Positions 55,789-64,000 of a DNA stretch of 64,000 bases are shown here, in pieces. The notes under the pieces are model-generated. The model searched no databases, was not told where the DNA came from, and worked only from the letters and a program-made list of their open reading frames with translations. The DNA is taken from positions 21,588,954 to 21,652,953 of the forward strand of contig CP154954.1 in assembly GCA_039621445.1 (NCBI GenBank), given 5' to 3'. This DNA is from Euglena gracilis (lineage: Eukaryota; Euglenida; Euglenophyceae; Euglenales). The stretch's first letter is position 1; each line of letters starts with the position of its first letter. Made by a program: the position numbers and the translations under genes.

Positions 55789-57409
55789 AAATGTGGGTGT
55801 GTGAGTGAGAAAGTACCTCCCCAGGCGCTTGCCATCCCCCCGGGCGTTTGGCCCCCCTCCTCCCTTGAATGGAAACTTGCCCCCCCCCTGAAGTTGTCCT
55901 TCGGCCTTAACATGCCACCTTGGTCCCCCATCTTTAAGGGTTTTGGCTTATTTTGCGCATGGCCCGCCGAAATTCTTGACATGCAAACTTGACACCCAAA
56001 GGTTGGCCCCCGGCCATTCCTTCAATCATGGCCCGGGCCATGCGCCCAGGGGGGGGGCACCCCCTGAGGGGTCACCAAAATGTTGGGGATATTCTTTAAA
56101 CAACTTACCAGGGCAAATGTGTTCCATGTAAAGTGTTGAGCCACAGTTGTCAGTTTAGCTCAATGTGGCTGTTTCTGTTATTTGATTGTATTTTATTGCT
56201 TTTCTGCTGCAGCCAATTCATATTGTTATTCTAAACCATAAACATCTGACAAGCACCATAATTTCAGCATATTCTGCAAGCTATGCAGGCATCCTTCTCA
56301 CATTTCGACCACTTTAAGAACCACCCTTTGGCCTAAGGGCCGACCAACAGCCGGTCTGGGAATCGAATGTAGATGAAAATTAATAGTCGAACCCCGCATC
56401 TTTTGATGTTTGGGTGGATGGGTAATGGTCCAAGGATGCCAGAATCACCTTTTGGGGTACTTTTTCCTGTGAATTTTTCATTGAATGTGTTGGGAAGGGT
56501 TTTTTTTGTTGCTTAAGGACTGGACTGCCCTGCTTCTGGTACTGTATTTTGGAGTTCAGCATATTGAGTGAAACATTCCAGTGTTCATAATCCTCCATGG
56601 AATTCTCTTCTAAAAAGCTTACAATGCAATCCACAAATCAAATAATATGGGGTTCATGCGCAAGGAGTTCACTCATCAAGACTGGACCTGCAGCCATGCT
56701 CAGCAGATATGCTCTGTCGCCCCCTCTAACACAAACCTGTTGTGAAGGTTGTTTAAGCTTTCATTCCATCTCCAAGTGTAAGGCACGGGGCCGCCCATCC
56801 ATCCTGTAATTCTATTTCTTTTTTCTTGTTACACACATCTTACATCTGGGCTGCGTTATTTTCTCAGAGAAACTCCACACGAGAAGAGTATTTTTGGAGA
56901 GAAGTGTATTTTTGTTGTTTTTTTGGCAGAAATTACACTCTGAAGGATCTTTTCATAATTTCTGTGCTTTTGTGCGGCTTTTTATTTTTTCCTCGTTTAT
57001 GTGCAAGAAAAAACCTGCAGTGTGCACAATGTGCGGTCGTTCACCTGCCCATGTGCACATTTTGCACTCCTTGTGACCATACCTCTTACCCCGCCCCTTT
57101 GCAAGGGGAATTTTTTGTTTTTTGTGTGTTTTTTTTATTAAACCGCGAATTTGAAGAAATTCGCGTTCTGCGTTTTTTTGTTTGTTTGTGTGTGTTTTCT
57201 GGCGATTTTTCGATTTCTTCTGGGTATTTCTTCTAAGTCCAACAAATTCCGTGCACTTAAAAAAATGCCCTGTTTGGGCATCATTTTCCCCTGAGACCAA
57301 ATTTTTTGTCAATTCTTTGTATTTTCTTGGCCAACAATAAAATTGCATATTCATTTTGATCCCGCACGTTTCCAAAATTTAAACAAATCAATATAAAGCA
57401 AAACACAAT
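55789..57409. other. Mostly unique DNA; possible minus-strand coding remnant at 56380-56760
   Basis: On the minus strand 56380-56740 reads AYLLSMAAGPVLMSELLAHE and VDCIVSFLEENSMEDYEHWN with one in-frame stop between; protein-like but unrecognised. 56430-56530 overlaps a member of the AAGGAC(C/T)G dispersed repeat. The rest is AT-rich with T runs. Confidence 0.3.
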
Positions 57410-57716
57410 CAGGCTGTATTTTAGTCGGGTGCTGACCCCACCCGGGGGGGGGGGGTGCCTGCCTGGGCAGGCACCCCAAGGCACTCCAAATCCGACCCCC
57501 CCGGGGGGGGGGGGGGTTGGGCACACGGCCAAAAGTGCCCTAGCACAGACCCCGATGCCGAAGGCGCCGGGGAGCCAAAAATGGCCTATTTTCAAAGGAA
57601 TGTGCCTGGGCACAGGCCGAAATCCGACCCCCTGGGGGGGGGTAGTGCCTGCCTGGGCAGACACTCACAGGCACTCCGGACCCCCCTCCCCCCCCAAGGT
57701 TGGTAAAAACAGCCTG
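57410..57716. mobile_element. MITE-like element, CAGGCTG family, near-exact 8-bp duplication
   Basis: Ends are CAGGCTGTATTTTAG and GGTAAAAACAGCCTG. The flanks AACACAAT (57402-57409) and AAAACAAT (57717-57724) agree at 7 of 8. The interior (GTGCCTGCCTGGGCAGGCAC, GGCGCCGGGGAGCC, AAAGGAATGTGCCTGGGCAC) is collinear with 36353-36639, and less closely with 11408-11720. Confidence 0.9.
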
Positions 57717-58994
57717 AAAACAATCATTCTTTTTGAATTTTTTGCTTAAAAAGCATTTTCTTTGAAAAATTTGCAGTTTTGCTGAGTTTTTGTTGCTTTT
57801 TTTGCAATAAAAATTATGCAAACAATTAAAATATGCAACATATGAATGCTAAAATGCTAAATAATGATAAAACTCGCCTGGGCCTGTTGAGCAAAATCAA
57901 GAAATACAACCCCCCTCCCAAATTTAAGACCCCCCCCCGTTGATGGCACGAAGCACCTGGGATGTTATCAAAGTCCCTGAAAAGTTGCCAAAAACCCATT
58001 TTCAGGCCCAAGAATGATGAAAATTGAGATATTTTGAATCCCCCCGGCTCCGGTGGTCAATGGTAATAATAATAATAATCCCCCCGCTCTGATTGTGATG
58101 ATTGCTCAACCTTGTTGATGAAAACAATGTTTCAGCAGATAAGTCCGAAAACTGCAGAACCGATGCTGGGTGTGCCGTCTCTCGTGCCACCTACCAATCT
58201 TTGTCTTGCTTCACACCCATCCTCCTGGTTTTTCCAGGTACTCGAACTTGTACCCGAACCTGTACCCAAACCCGAACCCGAACCCATACCTGAACCTGGA
58301 CCCAATCCCGTTCCTGAACCTGTGCCCAAATCCTTACATGAACCTGCACGCAAACCTGTTCCTGAACCCGTGCCCAAACTTGTACTCGATCCCTTGGCTG
58401 AACTCCTTCCCAAACCCGCACCCACATCTGCACCCGAACCCGAAACCATACCGTTGCAAAAAGTGTGTCTGACCCCACCTGGGGATGGGTGGCCGAGTGT
58501 TTTTTTCGTGATTGACTGGTTTTTGGAACCCCCCCCCCCCCCGGGGGAGGTAGGTCGGCCAGGATTGACCAAAAGTGGCCACCCTGCACCGAAGGGAAAT
58601 TTTGAACTTGAATTTTTGTGGGTGGGGGCTTTGGCCAAACCGCATGGATTTTGAGTCATTGTCGGCCGTGTGTGGCTAGACCGACCCCTGGGGAGGTGGA
58701 AGTGGGTGAATGGTTTTTTTGTTAGTGGAAGTGGAAGGTGGATCTGTTGGCTCCCCATGCGACTTTCCCCCTTTTTCTGTAACCTTCGTCAGCGTTTTTC
58801 AGCTTTGGGGCGGGGTGGCTGCAGTTTGAGAGACAGGGGCTTCCATCGTGGAAGGGGCTTGGGTAACCCCAAATAATACCCCCCTCAAATGATGCCCCCC
58901 CATGGGGTCCGACTTCGGCCACCGAATTAATGAATTAATACCCCCCCCCCCAATCTTGGGCCGACGACCCGGATTTTGACCTGAAAAATTGATT
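57717..58994. repeat. Spacer with degenerate CC(C/T)GAACC repeat
   Basis: 58246-58445 is a run of hexamer-like units (CCCGAA, CCTGAA, CCTGTA, CCCAAA). One + frame (58112-58654) translates as Pro-Glu/Pro-Lys/Pro-Val repeats; the minus frames give Gly/Val-rich strings. It may be a repeat like the telomere-like arrays rather than a gene. The rest is G/C runs and AT-richer DNA. Confidence 0.4.
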
Positions 58995-60816
58995 TCAGAC
59001 CAAGTCCAGCCACCCCCCCCCCCCCTCGCCCCGGAACTGCTCCTCAAGCCGACACCTGGTTGCACAGTCTCGAAATGTCAAAAAATGGGGAAGGTGACCG
59101 CCCACAAAAGCGGTTGGGGAGTTGGCCGGGGCGCTTGGTACCGGCTGGAAGGGTTTGATAGGGAAATTAGCAAAACCCTTCTGGCAAACCGAAAACATCC
59201 CCCTGTTGGAGGTTTTTTTGGACCTGGGGTTTTTGGTTCCGGACCCACCCACCCACCCTCTGGGGGCCTGGGGAGGGAGGCGCTTGGAGGGATGCTTTTG
59301 GGACGCTTTGGGTCAAATTTTGGGTCTAAAATTTTTCGGTGCTTTGCGCCGAAAATAGAGGAAGACCCTGCCTTCGGCAGGGTATCCACTTGGCCGACCC
59401 CGACCGACAGGGGGGGGGGGGGACTCGGCTGGGACCCACCCCCCACCCACCCACCCCGGGTCACGAAAGCTTTAAAAAAAATCTCTGCCCCCTGTGCCTG
59501 TCAACGTTGGGGGAACAACCTTGGGGTATGGAGTTTCAAAGGCTGAATAAGAGAAGCCGTGTCCTCACAGTGTCGAGTCTCACCCCTGTGTTGATTGTCT
59601 CCGGATACTGCTTTGGTGGGGGGTGATGGGCAGTATGCTCTGTTCTTACCCCGGGGGGGGGGGCATTTTCCACTTTCAAAAAGCCAGTCACTTCCTGACC
59701 TCCCCCCCCCCGGTCGGTCAGTCACTCTTGCCACATGGCCGAAAATGGCCAAAAATCAAAGGATTTTGGTCAAAAATTCAAATAATTATAATATCGGCGC
59801 CAGGGGAGCACTTCTGGACAATCCTGGCCGACCTCACCCCCAGCCCGGCGGGGGGGGGGGGGCTCTGGAGCCAAAAAAACCAATCAGGAACCCCTCAGGG
59901 GGGTGGGGTGGGACACACCTTAAGCAATGGTATGCCCCCACCCCTGTGTCCAACCAACACTTAGGTGGCAAAGTGTGGTCCGAATAGACACGGAGTATCT
60001 TTGAATTAATTTGAATTAAAGATAACAATCTCTGACAACAAATTACGGAAAAATCGATTTTTCTGAGTCATCTGGCCTCCAAAAATGCTAAATTTTATGA
60101 GAAAGTACAAAAAAATGACCTCAAAGGGGGGGTTTTGGGTGCTATTTTGGGTCTTACGGGACTTTTGGGAAATATCCCCAAATAATACCCTCCCCCCCCT
60201 CGGGCTGGGACTTCGGGCAAAAAAATAATTAATAATAATACCCGGGGGTATTATTTTTGGGGGGTTTACCCCCTCCCCGGGTGCTTGGCCCCCTCATCCT
60301 TCCATGCAAATTTGGTGCCCCCCCTACAGTTGGCCTTCGGCCCTTTGCACATGGTCGCCAACATGCATTCTTAACATGCAAACTTGGCCCCTGGACTAAC
60401 CTTCAATCATGGCCGGACCAAGCGCCGGGGGGTTACCCCCCCCCCCCCAGGCCACGCTGGCTGCTGAGCCCCCCCGCCCCCCAGGAAACGGTCACTTCTG
60501 TTCCAGACCTTGGCAACTCTCTATCATCGCAGGTTGTCGAATCCTGACAGTGTCCCGGACGGGCTTTTCAACGGAAAGTGAATGAAGTTCGAACCCGACC
60601 GGCTGGCCGGCCACCGCCATGTCCCCCATCCTGCCAGCAGCCTTTCAGTTACCGTTTCCCTCGCTTCCGCCCTCTCAGGGCCCCCCCGTCGACGTTCCCA
60701 CCCCAGCGACAAGGGGGCACCGCCACCGCAGCGGGACGTTGGTTGGCCGTTCGGGGACGGCGCAGCCATCCTGTCCCAAACCAGCGGGCGGGGCGGGGTG
60801 GGTGGGACTCTTGTGC

Positions 60817-61307
60817 CAGGGAATTTCTTAAGCCGGAGGGTACCCAACCCCCGGGGGGGGGTCCAGCCAGCCAGCAGCTCAAATCCAGCCAGCAGCCCAA
60901 ATTCGGGCTGGGAACCCCCCCCCCCGGGGGTCGACTGCAATAAAGTCGGGTCCAGCCCGGCCGGAGGCCGGGCCAGCCGGCCGAAGGCCGGGCCAGCCGG
61001 CCGCAGGCTGGCCAGCCAACTGGGCTGCCCAGCTCACCTATCCCTGCATTTTTTCCCCTCACCACAGTTTCCTCCATCACAGCCCCCAGCCTTGATCTAG
61101 CCCCATCCACCAAAATGTCGAAAATGGCAAAAATGTGTTAGAAAATTTTGTTTTTCACCGACCCAGCCCAGCCCAGCCCCCTCCAGCCCCGGACCCCCCC
61201 CACCCCCCCGGGGGGGGGGGTCCAGCCAGCAGCTCAAATCCAGCCAGCAGCCTTTTTGCCAGCTGGAGGCTGGACCCCCCCCGGGGGGGTCCTTAAGAAA
61301 TTCCCTG
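60817..61307. mobile_element. Inverted-ended element at the palindrome centre
   Basis: Ends are CAGGGAATTTCTTAAG and CTTAAGAAATTCCCTG, perfect inverted repeats. TGTGC abuts both ends, so a 5-bp rather than 8-bp duplication is seen. The interior has CCAGCCAGCAGC repeats, a GGCCAGCCGGCCGAAGGCCG tandem (60955-61015), and 61045-61200, which is a copy of the repeat in the PP2C intron at 15945-16110. Non-coding. Confidence 0.75.
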
Positions 61308-61663
61308 TGTGCGGTCATTTCAAAGATACTCCGTGTCTATTCGGACCACACCTTGCCACCTAAGTGTTGGTTGGACACAGGGGTGGGGGCATACCATTGC
61401 TTAAGGTGTGTCCCACCCCACCCCCCTGAGGGGTTCCTGATTGGTTTTTTGGCTCCAGAGCCCCCCCCCCCCCCCGCCGGGCTGGGGGTGAGGTCGGCCA
61501 GGATTGTCCAGAAGTGCTCCCCTGGCGCCGAAATTATAATTATTTGAATTTTTGACCAAAATCCTTTGATTTTTGGCCATTTTCGGCCATGTGGCAAGAG
61601 TGATTGACCGACCGGGGGGGGGGAGGTCAGGAAGTGACTGGCTTTTTGAAAGTGGAAAATGCC

Positions 61664-62041
61664 CCCCCTGTGTGCACTGTGGCTGTTGTTTTGGTGCCTT
61701 TTATCCCTTCTTCTGGCCTGGCGCTGTTGTTCGCCTCTGGCTCATTTTGTCTGTGTATGTGGAGGTGGCCGGAGCCTGGCGGGACTTACCTTGTTTACGT
61801 CGCCGGCCACCAAGCGCCCGCCAGGCACATACTCCACTTTAGTTAGGGGGGGTCTCCTTCACCGTGACGACGCACCGGTTACTCCAGTCCACGACCCCAG
61901 CAGGTGTGGTTCCCAACTCAGTGGACAGGTCCACTCAATTGGGAACAAACTCATGGGTAGGTCTGTTCCAGGCCCGGAGGCACCTCCCGGGGCAGCCCTG
62001 TCCCACAAGCACACCCACTTGGAACCCGGTCAGGCACCCCC
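61664..62041. repeat. Direct repeat, copy 1 (~378 bp)
   Basis: Nearly identical to 62591-62968 (the few differences include T/A at 61800 versus 62727). It begins CCCCTGTGTGCACTGTGGCT and ends near CGGTCAGGCACCCCCCCTC. It lies in the block that interrupts the right arm of the palindrome. The long + frame here (61659-62768) reads through both copies and the spacer and is not supported as a gene. Confidence 0.9.
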
Positions 62042-62590
62042 CCTCCTGGGGGCAAAGGCGAACCTAATTTCAGCTGCCGGGTCCACCCCCCTGGGTCTCC
62101 TTCACCGCTCCCAGCCGGCTACTCTAGTCCACGACCCAGGAAATGGCGTTCATCGGTTTCCAGCACCTCCCAACCTGGTTCGACTCTTCAGGCTATGGGG
62201 AGGCAGGGGACGCGAGAGCCCCTCTTTTGCTGGCGGACACGCCCTTCCGAGCCTCCTTCACTGCAGTTTTTCCGGCCTGCTCGTGCCTGCAGCTACTCTA
62301 GTCCACGGCCCAGGTCTCTCCTCTTTCCTCTCTTGTCTGTATGGTCTGTGTGGGGGTCTACTGCTCCAAGACCCCAAGGGTGGTCATCGGTTTCCAGCAC
62401 CTCCCAACCTGGGTCGACTCTTCAGGCAATGGGGAGGCAGGGGACGCGAGAGCCCCTCTTTTGCTGTCGGACACACCCCTCTGAGCCCAAGTTGCTACAT
62501 TTTTAAGGCCGACTCATGCCTGCAGCAACCTGGGTCCCAGGAAATGCCACGCGAGTGCGTGGCCCCACGGCCGGCGTGGGTGGTCCGGTC
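62042..62590. repeat. Spacer between direct repeats, with its own internal duplication
   Basis: Contains two copies of TCATCGGTTTCCAGCACCTC followed by CCAACCTGG(T/G)TCGACTCTTC and GGGGAGGCAGGGGACGCGAG (62148-62240 and 62388-62480), about 240 bp apart, plus repeated TACTCTAGTCCACG(A/G)CCCAGG. No gene recognised. Confidence 0.75.
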
Positions 62591-62968
62591 CCCCTGTGTG
62601 CACTGTGGCTGTTGTTTTGGTGCCTTTTATCCCTTCTTCTGGCCTGGCGCTGTTGTTCGCCTCTGGCTCATTTTGTCTGTGTATGTGGAGGTGGCCGGAG
62701 CCTGGCGGGACTTACCTTGTTTACGACGCCGGCCACCAAGCGCCCGCCAGGCACATACTCCACTTTAGTTAGGGGGGGTCTCCTTCACCGTGACGACGCA
62801 CCGGTTACTCCAGTCCACGACCCCAGCAGGTGTGGTTCCCAACTCAGTGGACAGGTCCACTCAATTGGGAACAAACTCATGGGTAGGTCTGTTCCAGGCC
62901 CGGAGGCACCTCCCGGGGCAGCCCTGTCCCACAAGCACACCCACTTGGAACCCGGTCAGGCACCCCCC
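62591..62968. repeat. Direct repeat, copy 2 (~378 bp)
   Basis: Second copy of 61664-62041. It is followed by a short array of GGTCAGGCACCCCCC (62954-63003) that leads back into the palindrome arm at a C/G tract. A shortened relative is at 48641-48700 (inverted). Confidence 0.9.
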
Positions 62969-63660
62969 CTCGGGTCAGGCACCCCCCCGGTCAGGCACCC
63001 CCCGGGGTAAGAACAGAGCATACTGCCCATCACCCCCCACCAAAGCAGTATCCGGAGACAATCAACACAGGGGTGAGACTCGACACTGTGAGGACACGGC
63101 TTCTCTTATTCAGCCTTTGAAACTCCATACCCCAACGTTGACAGGCACAGGGGGCAGAGATTTTTTTTAAAGCTTTCGTGACCCGGGGTGGGTGGGTGGG
63201 GGGTGGGTCCCAGCCGAGTCCCCCCCCCCCTGTCGGTCGGAGTCGGCCAAGTGGATACCCTGCCGAAGGCAGGGTCTTCCTCTATTTTCGGCGCAAAACA
63301 CCGAAAAATTTTAGACCCAAAATTTGACCCAAAGCGTCCCAAAAGCATCCCTCCAAGCGCCTCCCTCCCCAGGCCCCCAGAGGGTGGGTGGGTGGGTCCG
63401 GAACCAAAAACCTCCAACAGGGGGATGTTTTCGGTTTGCCAGAAGGGTTTTGCTAATTTCCCTATCAAACCCTTCCAGCCGGTACCAAGCGCCCTGGCCA
63501 ACTCCCCAACCGCTTTCGTGAGCGGTCACCTACCCCATGTTTTTTGATGTTTCGAGTTTCGACTGACACCCGCAGTTTCTGTACAACCAGGAATCAGCTT
63601 AAGGATTTGCAGTTCCGGGGCAGCGGGGGGGGGGGAGTGGCTGGACTGCAGCCAGTCCAA

Positions 63661-64000
63661 AAGCATCCAGTGGAATTTTGAGTGTACCACCCCCCTAAGA
63701 GGCGATCTGTTAGCAGCCCCAGTTTGTGAAAATTTTCAAGTGACCAGCACAGAGCACTGGAAAAATTTTCCTGCCACGCAAAAAACCTGGAAGGAACCTG
63801 CCAGAAATGTCTGTTTTTTTTGCATTTTTTGAATTTTTGGGAACAAAACCCAGAAAATACCGTGTTAAAACCCTCATTTCCACATCGGCGCGCAGCGCCA
63901 AAGAGAATTTTTTTCCCAGTCAGGGGGACCCCAGGACCCTCCCCTCGGGGAGAGGGGGGTCCTGGGGTCCCCCTCGGTTTTTTTCCATCTGGTGACTTTA
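63661..64000. other. Right edge, no gene seen
   Basis: Unique, moderately AT-rich DNA. It ends with GGGGGACCCCAGGACCCTCC followed by its inverted copy, a possible left or internal part of another G/C-run element cut by the window. Confidence 0.4.

Larger units (their letters stand above)
58995..63660. repeat. Large imperfect palindrome (about 4.7 kb) with an interrupted right arm
   Basis: Left arm segment 59660-60003 is the reverse complement of 61319-61658. Left arm segment 58995-59660 is the reverse complement of 63000-63660. Shared strings include CAGTATGCTCTGTTCTTACC, GACACGGAGTATCTTTGA, GTCGAGTCTCACCCCTGTG and AAGGGTTTGATAGGGAAATT with their complements. The two right-arm segments are separated by 61659-62999. 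Small indels distinguish the arms (for example 14 extra bases near 59510 and 15 near 59216). The centre 60004-61318 holds another inverted-ended element. Confidence 0.9.

Noticed and set aside
58112-58654. Proline-rich repeat protein (PEPVPKPEPEP)
   Set aside because: The repeat is a degenerate CC(C/T)GAA hexamer array without start, splice or flanking domain evidence; kept as a repeat rather than a gene.
61659-62768. 369-codon + strand ORF
   Set aside because: It runs through two near-identical direct repeats and their spacer, repeats its own peptide, and shows no domain; the frame is open because of repeat structure.

Overview
This is nuclear DNA of a eukaryote, most likely a microbial alga or other protist with very large, repeat-choked introns. 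Recognisable coding sequence occurs as small islands of about 65-250 bp. They are GC-rich with mostly G or C at third codon positions, and several are bounded by ordinary GT and AG splice signals. The islands are separated by kilobases of C and G homopolymers, microsatellites, short inverted-repeat elements and AT-rich stretches. There is no operon-like gene packing, no Shine-Dalgarno/ORF organisation, and no rRNA, tRNA or CRISPR that I could recognise. TTAGGG-like arrays occur inside dispersed elements, but they do not identify the lineage. I cannot name the organism.

Layout. At 0.6-1.8 kb, three exons of a two-component receiver (response regulator) domain lie on the + strand. From 2.4 to 7.8 kb five further GC-rich, exon-like islands lie on the same strand; I do not recognise their family. 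From 12.3 to 25.8 kb nine exon islands assemble in order into a PP2C-family phosphatase (about 410 residues seen). Most joints keep phase with GT-AG splicing. Several metal-site residues are replaced, so it may be a pseudophosphatase. Its last visible intron (about 19.0-25.5 kb) contains a decayed hAT transposase gene with a CGGBP1-like zinc finger. That gene is itself split by a short terminal-inverted-repeat element with a perfect 8-bp target duplication.

From 26 kb to the end I find no convincing host gene. The DNA is a mosaic of short non-autonomous DNA transposons (MITE-like, roughly 215-590 bp), fold-back elements, microsatellites, telomere-like arrays and degenerate repeats. A ~4.7 kb imperfect palindrome lies at 59.0-63.7 kb. 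Long ORFs in this part are produced by low-complexity sequence.

The main theme is a genome populated by several MITE families. Most start with CAG and end with CTG, carry a poly-C/poly-G core and are flanked by exact or near-exact 8-bp duplications, as expected for hAT transposition. They sit inside introns, inside a transposase gene and next to exons. One receiver-domain intron looks like such an element plus one copy of its flank.
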